A stretch of 64,000 bases of DNA from Tetrastigma voinierianum (lineage: Eukaryota; Streptophyta; Magnoliopsida; Vitales; Vitaceae). Positions 45,322 to 56,916 of this stretch are shown here, piece by piece (position 1 is the stretch's first letter; every line of letters starts with the position of its first letter). The stretch is from NCBI GenBank assembly GCA_016808115.1, contig JAEQBH010004399.1:477656-541655 (forward strand), written 5' to 3'. Under the pieces are notes generated by a model. That model did not search any database. It was not told the origin of the DNA and saw nothing but the letters and a program-made list of their open reading frames with translations. Position numbers and translations under genes: made by a program.

Positions 45322-47748
45322 GCGAAAGATCTTAAGGCTTTAGGTCTGGGTTGAAAATCTCTGAGGCAGCTCCGTGAGAGAATGAGCTATCCCATGACTC
45401 CACTGGTACAGTGATCCTGAAAAGTGGTAAATAAAAGGTGCCTTTTTATTGTGGGGTCCATACCCTTCGTGACCACGGGTGCCCTTCGGTGAGGTCAGCT
45501 CACGGGAATATCATGCCTCACTGAGGCGTTTTTCTTTGCCTCAGTAGAGACTGAACCGAGGACCCGAGGGCTTAAGGTCGTGGGGGGCATCTCTGGTATG
45601 TGACAGGGTCCACACCCGCCCGTGACCCGCGGGGTGCCCCCGCCCGGGTGGCCTTGTGGGGTCACAGCCGTAACCAGCTGGGTGCCCTTCGGGTGGGTCA
45701 GCTCCACGGGAATATCAGCACCCTCCCCAGAGCATTTTCTTTCGCCTCGTAGAGACTCGAACCCGGGGACCGGGGCTTAAGGTCGATGGGAGGCGTCTGC
45801 AGTGGCGATTTCTTAGGCTGGTTGGTGCGAAGATCTTCGTGGGCTGGTCTGAGTTGGCTCTGGCGTGCTGAGAAGGCGTGTGCTGTGGTGGACCTGGCGC
45901 CCGTGGTGCAGTGAGCCCGCGATGAGCACTGGCCCCGTGTCCCCACGAAGAGTGTGAACAGTAATAAAGCGGCCTTTTGTTGTGGGGTCGCGTAGCCGTG
46001 TGCGGGGTCTTACTTGGGTGTTCTTGTGGGGTCCACCCTTAAATCTTGCTTTCGATTGGTAGTAGAGATGCTCCCAGGTGGACCTTAAGCCCACCGGTCA
46101 CGGGTTAGTCTCTGGAGGCGAAAAAATGCCTAGGGAGTGATATTCCTGTAGTGGGACCCACGAGGGCCACTTGTGGTTCTGAAGGTGGACCCCACAGGTG
46201 AGCCACTGAAGAGGCACCGGTGGTCACGGTGTGGACCCCATGATAAAGGCGCCTTTTATTGTTGGCCTTTTCCCATTGACCGCCTCGTGGGTACCCTTGG
46301 TGGGGAAGCTGCTCATGGACTATCATAATTCCGCATTTGGTCGCTCGCCTCCCCGGAGATTCGAACCGGGACCTAGGGTCTCGGTTGGTACCCGAGGAGA
46401 TGTAGATTTGGTTTAAAGACCTAGGTCACGGGTTGGGATGCTGCAGAAGCGAAAGAAAGAGGCTTCGATGAATGAGGTAGTGCCGGTCGAAACTCGCTGA
46501 AAGAGTACCGTGGTGATCGAAAAGATGAGAGTCTCTGAAAGCTGTTATGGGTGCTCGATGGGTCTCATAAATTCCAACACTTCGGTTTGACTTTGGGGCC
46601 AGAGTCGAAAAGGTCGCTCACGGCCTCGTCGGCTCATACATCGTAAATACACTTAAATAAAGTGTAAAAAAGCTCAAGTAGGATGAAACCTCTGCCCGCG
46701 GAGTTTTATCGGAAAGCTCCTTAAATCAGAACACCCACGCGAAGCCCTCATTTGCGTAGAGACTGGCTTTGCTTCTTCAATCGAAGAATTCAACGGTCCG
46801 TCTTGAAATCACAGAAAGTCTGCCAAACTAAAAACTCTATTCCAGCAACCCACTACATCTTTCTTGTTCCAGCACGTTTTTGCCTCTTTTTCAATTTGGA
46901 GAAGAACCTTTATTCTTATTTTGGCTTTATTATCATTTAAGCAGTGCAAATGTCATCTGTATCCCCGAGTTTGGATTTTTGACATTTAGCACTACTTCGG
47001 CGTCAATTTAAATTCGTTTCTCTACTCATGCAACTTATGGCCCATGAGTACATGTTATATGTGAGCTTCGTCGCGCCAATATCGTTTTACGACACGATGC
47101 TTGGTCTTATCGGCTTGATGCAAATCTGATTGTCTCGGAATTTGATGAAATTCGACGTGGTAGCTAGATTTCGCGAGTCAATTCAGCGATGAAATCGTTG
47201 ATATTAGGATCAAAGAATAAATAGCAGTTTATGGCCCGAAATTACTATTTTGCCCTTTTTCCCATAAATTGAAATTTTCTCGGTCTTACATTTTTGTGTC
47301 GATTTGTAATCTCTATTACATGAATTCACAAGTCTTTTCCTTACACTTCTGATCCCATCGGAAGTTTACAAGAAAGAGAGATGCATATAATAAAATGCAC
47401 CACAAGGATTAAATAAGCTTTTGGTCCATAGATGGCCCAGTTTGTGGAGAAACATAAATTTTGCTTAAGCCTAATACTTAATTTGGGTTATTATTGGGCT
47501 TTTTGGGCTTTCTCTTTTATGTGGCAGGGTAATTAGAGCATGATGCGAATAAACGTGGCGTGGTGGAGCCATGTGAGCCTTTCGGTTTCATCGCCCGTCC
47601 GGTTCAGCGGTTTACCGGTTTGACCACCGGTTTCGGCGGTTCAAATCAGGTCGGTAGTAATCCCGGTTTTAGAAAGGAAGCGGGCTGAAAACCTCACGGT
47701 CGGCGGTCAGGCAGTTGGACATTTGATACGAATAGATTTTAAAACATT

Positions 47749-48030
47749 GTTAAAAGCGATTAGACCAGTCTCCAGATAAAGCATTTTGTTTCAAAAATAA
47801 CTGGTTGATCTCAGATAACTGTTTTTATTTAAAAGCGGTGAAAAGTCTCAGATAAATGCTTTGTTTCAAAAGAAGCTGGGCGATCTCAGATCATTTGTTT
47901 TGCTAACGATGGATAATCTCCGTCGATTACTTTGGTCGACCTCAGAAATCTTGTGGACAATCTCGAATAAGTACTTTAATTAGAGTCTCGAGAAGTATTG
48001 TGGACAGTCTCTGAAAATCATTTGCATTCT
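47749..48030. repeat. Minisatellite, right part
   Basis: Continuation of 43,260-43,542 with the same CAGTCTC(C)AGATAAAGC and TTTTGTTTCAAAA words. It is followed by a second short tandem, CATGTACCCGCGACATGCC / CGTGTACCCATGACATGCC (48,070 and 48,117). Confidence 0.85.
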
Positions 48031-48489
48031 TGATGTACCATCGAACCCCAAACATAAGATTCGTGTTCCATGTACCCGCGACATGCCGTTGAACACAACC
48101 TGATATCGATCCGTACCGTGTACCCATGACATGCCATCGAACACGAACCACGATTAACCGATCTCTACGTACACTCACACCCGTATCATGCGATATCCAC
48201 AGTATAATCTGATCTGATGTGCCATTTATTGCATTAATACTACTACGTGTGGAGAGTTACCGTGTGTTTTAAACCATGCATGACTATTCGTGCATCATTT
48301 GGACAATCATGTCGATAAACACCTGATTTCGAATAAACATCTGATTCATGCTAACATATCTTGCGCATACGTTGTCATCACAAACCCTGACCACTCCAGT
48401 GGCGATGCTGACCTCGGCGAGTTGTGACGCGGCGTGTCTCTGACTAGCTTACCGCGAAACCATGTGATGGCCTTGTTCGCCTGACAACG

Positions 48490-51400
48490 TGCCATTCAAT
48501 TACCACCACGGTATTTGTCCACGCCCTAGATCCGGTCAGGCAGTTAGGCGGATCAGAGCAGAAATCGGGCGCGATACTATCTATACTATATATTGGGACT
48601 CTCATTGACTGTTCTTTCGGCGTACGGTACTGTTGGTGTACAAATAATTTACAGTAATAACAAAAAAATCATTTATGCGTACTCTGAGAACTACCGGAGT
48701 GGTGTCGCCCAAAGTCTATACATATCTGAGTCTCATTTACTTATCTGAAATACTTATACGGTACATTTCACAATACAAAACTTAGGTGGATGCGTATTTG
48801 GTGAGCACCTATCTCTACGGTCGGCACTAGCTTTTCTTTGATGTGGAATGTCGTCCTCACAACCTCCTCTTCGATACTGCGGATTGAACACCGGAGTGCT
48901 AAGCTTTGCGCTTAGTGGGAACATAGCATGGACAACCACCAATGGCGTACAAGCTTATACATATGCATTATATATATATATATATCTAAACATATTTCTA
49001 TAACTTAAATTCCTTATCATTTTATATTCCTATTGCATGTCAAACTTTTTACATTACATGTTAAGTATTTGGCGTATCCTTTACTTATACTTTTACGTAT
49101 TCTATTTCAAGTACTTTACCTATTCCTATACTTATCATGTCTCTAGTTTATGTCTTTCATCTTTCGGTTCTATGATTTGGCCATTCTTCACTTTCATACT
49201 TGTACAGTAATTATACTTTCATTATATACGTTCGTCTTGTACTTTTCATATCACATTATCACATACATTCACATACTTAAACATAAAACAGTACATTCTT
49301 ATTCTATCTATCCTATACTTTGTGCTTTTGTATACTTTCTGTACTTTTCTTGTGTTTATATACTTATTTTCATATTAAGTTATACGTACTTCTTGTTAAC
49401 ATAGCTATGCGTACTTTCATGCATAGCGATGATATGCTTCTCATATCATCATCATATATTTTAATATATCATTTCCTTTAGGTTTCATGTCTCACGAATA
49501 CCTTAGGAGCGGATCAGGAAATAACTATGTGCACACAGAAGGTACTATCCTTTGTACGAAGGCAGGTGATCTCTGTCTATATTGCAGGAATGCTTATCAA
49601 CTGTCTGAACGGTGATTTGGGTTCTGTGTGGTGACACTTGCGGGGCCACACGATCCAAGCGGGATCTATGTCATCGACAAACGGGGCCTCGATATCGTCT
49701 ATGAATATCTTTGCGGCAAGCTGTATCTTCCTATGGGCATGCCTATCTATCCCTCTGGGGTTAGCGGTGATCGAACTTTGTCGTTTTAAATACGTATCTA
49801 TGGCATGAATATTATTGTTATCATAATTTCTTATGCATATATATACTATCATTACTTTACTCTGTATTAGTTCTCATATTTGTAGTTTCATATTACGGTT
49901 CTCATATATCTATATATTACATATAGTCATATCTTTTTATATCATTTATACATTTCTATCATGATTTAGCTATTCTTCTACTTTCTATATTCCTATCATG
50001 TAGGCTTTTACTCATTCACATTTTAAATTATATGTACGATCATTTATGCAAATGTTCTCATTCTTTGTCATCTTTTGCTTATCTCTATTGTTCTTATCAT
50101 TTATGCCTTCTATCATATGTGTTCTAGTGGAATTCCATATTATTCCTTTTAGTATGTCTATCATATACTCATATCATTTAAATGTATTCTATCATTTATT
50201 CCTAGCATGTTCTATCTATTCATTTAAAGTATATCTATCTGTATAATCACATATTCTGTCATGATCGCATGTTTCATGAACACATTTATACATATTGCAT
50301 TTTCACCTTGTTTTCCTTGTTTCATGCCTATCACATATAACACTTCATATACTTGTAAAGTATGATTTCTATGAAATCACACCTCGTTCACCTCTATTAT
50401 TATTCCTATGAAGGTCCTATTTTGCTTAGAATTGGAATCAATCCACTCGGATCATCAAAATAAAGTTATGGCATTTTCATTACCCGGCTAGTCTTTAGAT
50501 TTTCTAGTGACGGTTGTACTCATTTTCAGGGTCTTGTAACTTCCTTATTTTGTTAAGTCATATACTCATTTAAAGCTAAGGTGCTAAGGGTTCTAGTCGA
50601 TTTACGTCCGAAACAACTCGAACTACTCTATGATCAACCTGATGCAGGAATTGGCTTGCACATGGCCCCACTTTGAGTGAATTTTTGGGCCATTTAGAGT
50701 CATAATTTGACGATGTCTATTTCTATAGGTTTGGTTTTCCTTGAAGTCCAATTTAATTGTCCACTTGAATCACTTTCAGATTCAGGATGAAATGAGCAAG
50801 TTATGGCGAATCGAGTCGAAGTGGGAGCCGGAGCGGCGGGTGTGCCGTTTTACCCTAATGTGTCTGGTACACTTTGGCTAATGACCAGAACACAATGTGT
50901 ACCGTTGCATGTACAAAGTGTGCGGTACACATGACCGAATGCCCGAGAATGTGTCTTTTCTCATTTTTCATGCCCTTTCATCCACGGATCCACTCCTATA
51001 CTTCCTCACGCACATGTCGTTCGAATTCATCTTATAACATCAATTTTACTTAATTCTTCTTTCAATACTTCTCTTATTTCGAAAATCCTTCATGAATTAC
51101 TCTCAAACCCACTCTAATATGGTTATAGTCCATTTATAACCCTAACATAAAGTTTAGTTAGGGTTTGTTCTAAACTACTAACTCATTTTACTTTGCCCTT
51201 AGTATGAATCCATCCTCGAGAGGATTTCATGTGCTTCTTGTCCTATTCTGAGTTTTACCAAGCTTACTTTTAAGATTACAGGGTTAGAAAGAAATCCTAA
51301 CAAAACCCTAGGTTTTGGGAACAAACTAATAACCATCAAGCATGGAAATTCATAAAACTTTAGAATTCCATGTAGTTCCGTACTGTAACGATCTTTGCTT

Positions 51401-51818
51401 GCTTTCTTTGCTTCTCCTCTTCCTCTTCTTCTTCTTCCTTCCCTCTCCCTTCTCTTCTCTCCTCTCTCCCACGGGTTTGGTCTCTCAAAATAGAGACCAA
51501 TTTATCTGCTCCCATATTTTTTGTTAAGGCCATGTTGTAGTCGATTTAACACTTTTCCCATTTTGCACTTCGCCCTTCCATTCTTTATTATTTCTATTTC
51601 ATCTTTTCTCTATTTGCCTTTAATCCCATAACTTATTAAATTTCTATTTTGGCATCCATCTTTGGCTTTATTACCTTTGGGTCCTCGAGTGAGTAAATTA
51701 CCACTTTACCATGACTCGAATTAATTCGGGTCTCCAATTTTATTTCGAAAAATTTAATTTAGCTTTTAATATACACCAAATAAGTCAGAAAGCGCTATGG
51801 TATATTTCGAGTGTTACA
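48490..51818 (-). mobile_element. Family-B LTR, minus strand
   Basis: On the minus strand it starts TGTAACACTCG at 51,818. Family-B landmarks are GGTGTATATTAAAAGCTAAA, a GA-rich run (plus-strand TCTTCCTCTTCTTCTTCTTCC near 51,416), GGATCTATGTCATCGAC (49,664) and CCCACTAAGCG (48,915). The far end is approximate. It lies head to head with the LTR starting at 52,418. Confidence 0.72.
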
Positions 51819-52417
51819 ATAGCATGCAAACATAATATGTATAGGCATACATATTGTCATTCAATATGTCATCCCTTAACCAAGGGGTGACACTTCAAAT
51901 CAATCACCGCAAATAGGCCTCGAGAAACGGCTTGACCCATGACTGGGCAGAATCGGCCTTATCGGTTGCCTGGCCAGACTGAACCGGCCTCGAAATAGTC
52001 CCGAAGGACACTATTCCACTTTGAACTGTCGACGACCGGTTGGCCAGTTTATCTGGCCGTCGATCGTTTTGGCAACCGATCGACCATTTTCTCCATGTCT
52101 GATATCTTGCGACCTCTTGCATCCAGACGAATGAGCAAGCTAGTTACTTGGGTTCCTCGATTTTCTAGAAATTTGGATGCACATCAATAGGATGATAAGC
52201 AGTTAACCAGCCAGGTCAAGCTAGTTCATCCCGAAACCTCCCAATCGTTATTTGCGTTTGGAAATCACCCGAAATAGCCCCTAGGGCTCCAACAAAGCAA
52301 AGATAGCTCCCCCAGTGGAAAATAGAGTCAGAGTAGGAAGTTTCCACTACCGCGAATTGCGAGACTACCAAACCACCTTAAGCGTTGGGGTATCCTGAAA
52401 ACGATGACAAAGCGGTT
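51819..52417. other. Interval between two head-to-head LTRs
   Basis: About 600 bp without recognised coding or repeat content. It has CGATCG and GGCCGTCGATCG words near 52,020-52,085 and a short GTATAGGCATACAT-like near-palindrome at 51,839. Confidence 0.5.
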
Positions 52418-55400
52418 CTAACACCTGAAACATACCCTAGTAGTTTCGGACTTGTTTAAGTATATTAAAAGCTAAATGGAATTTTTCGAAATAAAGCGAT
52501 AAACCCCGAAATTATCTGAGCAAGAAAATTTAAATATGTAATTTTCCAAAAAGGGACATGTAACTCATAAGATAAGAAGGCTATGGGTTAAAATAGAAAT
52601 ATGACTAACTTGATTTGAAAAAAGAGAGGAACTTAAGGACTAAAGTGAAATAAAATGAAAACTTAACCCAAAAATGGGTTTTGGGAGCTTAATACATGGC
52701 TAGAGATAGATCTTTGATTTAAGACCAAATTTGGTCTCATTTTGGGGAAGAACAAGCGGGTGAAGGAAAAGAAAGAAGAGAAGAGGAAAAAGAGGAAGAA
52801 AAAGAAGAAAAAGAAGAAAGAAAAGAGAGAAAGAGAGAAAGAAGGAGAAGAGATTTCAGGTATGGGACATGAATATTAGTATGGATACATGTTTTGGGTT
52901 GTATCGAACAACCTTGAATATAAGGATTTCTTCATTTGATCTTTCTAGGGTTTTGTTAGGATTTCATCCTAACCCTAGATTTCTTGAAAGTAGGGTTGGT
53001 AAAACCCTAAATGGTACAAGAAGAGTATGGAATCCTCCATTTGAGGTTGGATTCATGGTTTAATTGCAAGTAATGGAGTTGAGTTTAGAACAAACCACCA
53101 ACTAATCTTTATGTTTGGTTTGGGTTATGACCCATATGAGGAAATTGTTTTGGGAGTAATTCATGATAGGTTTTGGTGTTAGATAAGTGAAAGATGATTT
53201 GAGTATAATAGAGGTTGCAAGATGAATATGGAGTGGTTTTGATGTGTGTATTGAGTATTGAGTTAGTTTAGGTAGAAATATATGGAAAAATGGGAGAAAA
53301 ACCACCATTTCTAGGCATTTTCGAGGGTTGGTACCGTTACCAAACAAAGTGGTACCGATACCATGAGTGTTATGGTCAGCGAAGTGCAGTGCAGAAAGTC
53401 GTCTGGAGTACTAAATATTTATTTGGACCGGCGTTAGTGTTTAGTAATAACGATGGAATTTATTATCAGATTTGAGTGATTAGTGGTGGTTAAGCTAGAC
53501 TTCCAAGCAAACAAATCTCCACACAAAAAAAATAAGTGCGGCTGGGTGCTACTTTATTTGGCTCAAAAAATTCACTCAAAGAGTGGGACTATGTTTCAAG
53601 CGATTTACGGTTCAGTTTGAACATAGGTAAGTCGGTGTTTAGGACATATCGTGAGTTCGGTGCTTTCCGGTTGGGTGATTCTAGTTGGAGGAAGAACCCT
53701 TAGCACCTTAGCTTCAAGGGTCTGAAAGAACCAATGTCAAATATGAAGTTAAGACGTGAAAATAAGTATTACGGTGTTCTGCAGTGTGTCACGGATACCT
53801 AAGGGTATCGAAAGAAAGAAGTACATGTTCTACACTCCTACGGAGATAGGACAATCGATAAAAATACAAGTAAGCGATACAAGTATAGAAATGTATGGGT
53901 ATATGTCATAAAAGATATGATAGTGCGATAAAGTACATGAAGATATAAGTTAACAAGATATAAAATGTTACAAGTAGATGACATGATATGAATATATAAG
54001 ATTATATGATATGAATATATGATAGACATACCTAAATGAATAGATGGAGCATCTTTAGGAGCAGCATGATAGAAATGCATAAATTAAGAGCGATATAGAG
54101 ATAAGTAAAAGATGACAAAGCACATGAATGAGTACACAATACCACAATAATAAAATTATATATATGAATGAACGAGTAAATGTATGCATGAGAAAAATAA
54201 GATATATGTATTATAAAAAGAAATGAGAACCATAATATGAAACTCGATAGGCATATGAATATGAATGAGTAAATGCATGCATAATAAAAATATAGAATAT
54301 ATGTATATAGAGAAATATGAGAATCGTAATATGAAGCTACATATATGAGAACGAATACATATTAAAGTAATGATAGTATATATTGTATAAGCAATCATGA
54401 TAACTATAGTTATTCATGCTTATGAGATATGTACAGAAAATGTAATAAAACTGATTGCTTGTGTCTAACCGAGTAGATGATAGATAGGCATGCCTATAGG
54501 GAAGATACAGTTGCTGCGCATAGAGTTTATAGATATCGAGGCCCCGTTTGGGTCGATGACATAGATCCCGTTTGGATCACATAATACGGCCTCGTTTGGG
54601 TCATATAGAGATCCTTGTCGTCTGATAATAGTACCTACCCGGTACATCTGAGATAGAGATCCTGTCTCGTACGGTGATACCTTCGGTCTGATCAATTATT
54701 TCCCGTATCCGCTTCTAAGGTATTTGTAGGCATGAGCATAAAAGAAAATGAAAAGTATAGGTAAAGGAAATGTATAAAGTATATGATATGATATGAGAAG
54801 CATAGCACTGCTATGCGATGATAGTATATATCGTTAAGAACAAAAATACGATTATAAGAAGACATGAAAAGTATGAAAGAATATGTAATAGAACATGAAA
54901 AGCAATAAGCTATAGCATGAAAGATGAACATGAAAAGTACGCAAAGTATATAAAAGAAAGGTATATGAAAAGTATAGTATATGAAAGCACATGAAAGTAT
55001 ATGTGAAAACCTATGACAGCATATGATATTCTAGATAAAGTATAAGCTCTGCACTCCTAAGAGAGATACGAAAGATGTGATAGAAATTCATATAATCTGA
55101 AAAGTAATGATATGATATAAAAAGCAATAAGTTATAGAATGAATATGGAATATGCAAAGTATAGAAACAGGAATACAGTAAAAGTATAGATAGGAGATAT
55201 GGAATAGAGTAAAAGTATAGATAGGAGATATGCCAAAGACATAGAACAATAAGTTATAGAATGAATATGGAATGCCAGAGAAATTATAGAAAGCAGGGAA
55301 TACGTAAAAGTATAGATAGGAGATATGCGAAGACATAGAAACGATAAGTTATAGGATGAATATGGAATTATGCAAAGTATAAAAAGCAGGAGAATACAGT

Positions 55401-56040
55401 AAAAGTATAGATGGGAGATATGCAGGACATGAGCATGTAACAAAAAGATTGACATGCGATAGGAATGTAAAGATGATAAGTAATAAAAGTTATATGAATA
55501 TATAGATATATGAAATGCATATGTATAAGCTTGTGACGGTCTCGTGGCGGTGGTTGTCATACTTATGTTCCCACTAAGCGTAAAGCAGCACTGGTGTTAA
55601 ATCCATGTAGGTGCGAAGAGGAGGCTAGAGGACGGGACACTCCGCTGTGAGAATGGGCCATCTGAATGAGTGTACGGTAATGCACTTCCCGATCTCGATG
55701 TTTTGTAATAGATATGTATATGTATAAGAGTTTGTATAAGATGTAAACTTCAATGAAGGAGTATGATTATATTTTGTATTCCGCTGCTACAAAATATATT
55801 CAATAGAAAATGTACATGTATAAGTAAATGGGACTCAGTATATGTGTATAGATTTTGATGGACACCACTTCGGTGGTAGTTCTTTAGTATATGTAAATGA
55901 TTTTTGTTATTACAGAAATTGTTTGTATAACCATGGAGTGCCAGTTCAGCTCTCGGAAAACGGTCAATGAGTCCGATTATAGAGTCTCACGCCCGGGACT
56001 CGGTTTGGATCGCCGTTCGAATTCGGTCCGGCCAGGCGTG
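52418..56040 (+). mobile_element. Family-B LTR, plus strand
   Basis: It starts TCTAACACCTG (TGTAACACC-like). AAGTATATTAAAAGCTAAA (52,458) and a GA-rich run (52,770-52,860) match the minus-strand LTR at 48,490-51,818. So do AGGGTTTTGTTAGG (52,949), CCCGTTTGGGTCGATGACAT (54,543), CCCACTAAGCGTAAAGCAGC (55,572) and CACCACTTCGGTGGTAG (55,862). It also contains a degenerate tandem of AAAAGTATAGATAGGAGATA units (55,180-55,430). The right end is uncertain. Confidence 0.7.
55180..55430 (+). repeat. Degenerate tandem repeat in the family-B LTR
   Basis: Repeated GTAAAAGTATAGATAGGAGA words with interspersed ATGAATATGGAAT words occur four to five times. Confidence 0.75.
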
Positions 56041-56099
56041 ATGAGTTGAGCTGTCGAGCCCAGATTGGAGCATCAATCTGATGGCATCCAGGAATCACG

Positions 56100-56916
56100 G
56101 ATTCGAACCCACCAGCGGGTCCCGGTTGGAGAAGGGCGTCATGAATTGCCACTGCATGGCTAGATGGCCCCACCTGCTTTACCCACCATGACCAGTAGAT
56201 CCTACGGCCCAGGCGGCCACTGAGAATGGGGCTCTGACCCTCTGACTCTACATGGCCAAAGCGGTTCCTACGACGAGAATGACCTTGAGTGGAAACACAA
56301 TCATACGGCTCTACACAACCAAACGGCCCCACACGGCCAGACGGCGCCTGACGAGAGAGCTCCCATGCGGCCCAAGCGACCACAGGTGGGAACTTCGATC
56401 ACCGCGACACTTAAGTAGAAATCAACGAAGTAGGAAAAAATCTTTTATCTCTTGGAGCGTAGCCAACTTTAACTACGGGCGGAGGAACCCCGATCGTCGA
56501 ATGTCCAAATTCAGAGGAAGAAGCTGTCAGGTCTTCCTTCCTCCCTTTCTTTCTCTCTCCCTTTCTTCTCCTTCTCCTTTTATTTTCTCTCTTTTCCTCC
56601 ATCGAACCGTTTTTATAGACTAGACAAATCTACATGGCATGCATGCATGCATGCCATGTGTCACCGACATGGCATGCATGCATCATGCCATGCCATTTGG
56701 GTTCCTTTTTACCCCGAAATTTATGAAAAATTCGATCATCCCTGAATTTAAAAAAATTCGTCTTAATAACTAGATTTGGTAAGAAAGCAAATCAGCGGTA
56801 TTATCAGTTTAATTATCGCAGGAATCTGAAAATTTCTGAGTTTTTCTTTGACCCATTCTAGCAATTTTATTATTTTTGCCATTTTTCATAAATTATAATT
56901 TTTCCTGAGTTTTACA
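56100..56916 (-). mobile_element. Minus-strand LTR fragment
   Basis: On the minus strand it starts TGTAAAACTCAGG at 56,916, followed by TTATGAAAAATGGCAAAAAT, as in the other shared-block LTRs. A GA-rich run (plus-strand CTCTCTCCCTTTCTTCTCC near 56,553) suits this family. The block of GC-rich sequence to its left (56,060-56,400) is included with low confidence. Confidence 0.5.
56634..56697. repeat. Palindrome-rich GCATGCATGC cluster
   Basis: GGCATGCATGCATGCATGCC is self-complementary. A second GGCATGCATGCAT...ATGCCATGCC lies 30 bp downstream. Confidence 0.85.

Larger units (their letters stand above)
45140..46440. repeat. Tandem array of tRNA-derived SINE-like units
   Basis: Four or five irregular units of roughly 200-310 bp start at about 45,149, 45,455, 45,658 and 46,255. 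Shared words are GTGGGGTCCA, GGGTGCCCTTCG, GATTCGAACCC, GGGGCTTAAGG and GGTTGGTGCGAAGATCTT. The best unit has tRNA-like A and B boxes on both strands (see 45,244-45,359). This GC-rich block is absent from other family-A LTR copies. Confidence 0.65.
43889..47290 (-). mobile_element. Solo family-A LTR, minus strand, in the DNA transposon
   Basis: On the minus strand it starts TGTAAGACCGAG at 47,290 and ends GGGGCGCCACA at 43,889. Landmarks are GATGAAATCGTTG and the trait-region block (47,160-47,230), the hairpin TTAGCTCACATGGGCTAA (44,878) and GTGGGTTACTCTCCACC (44,347). The flanks TTTTG (43,884-43,888) and (T)TTTTG (47,291-47,296) agree with a target duplication offset by one base. At 3.4 kb it is longer than other family-A LTRs because of the SINE-like tandem array inside. 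Confidence 0.75.
43543..47748. mobile_element. TIR DNA transposon inserted in the minisatellite
   Basis: The ends are inverted: AATGTTTTAAAA at 43,543 and TTTTAAAACATT ending at 47,748. Sub-terminal ACCGGTCCGGTT-type words occur on both sides (43,556-43,640; 47,580-47,700). Flanks TTAAAAAC and TTAAAAGC suggest an 8-9 bp target duplication, as in hAT or Mutator-like elements. It has no transposase and is non-autonomous. About 0.8 kb remain without the solo LTR inserted in it. Confidence 0.6.
42588..48490 (-). mobile_element. Minus-strand LTR (family C) with nested insertions
   Basis: The minus-strand end reads CCGGAATTGGGACATCACA at 42,588. A segment like E1's GGAGTAACCC region lies near 43,030-43,080 (plus-strand AAATGCACATGCGATGCC). 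A minisatellite at 43,260-43,542 resumes at 47,749-48,030 after a DNA transposon. The start of this LTR is not clear; about 1.7 kb remain once the insertions are removed. Boundaries on the right are approximate. Confidence 0.45.

Noticed and set aside
55132..55560. Minus-strand 142-codon Ser/Tyr/Phe-rich ORF
   Set aside because: It is the translation of a degenerate tandem repeat inside an LTR.
56088..56110. GATTCGAACCC as a second SINE or tRNA B box
   Set aside because: No A box was found at a suitable distance on the minus strand.
55964..56623. ORFs of 139 and 123 codons on opposite strands
   Set aside because: They overlap each other in GC-rich LTR-related sequence and show no recognisable motif.
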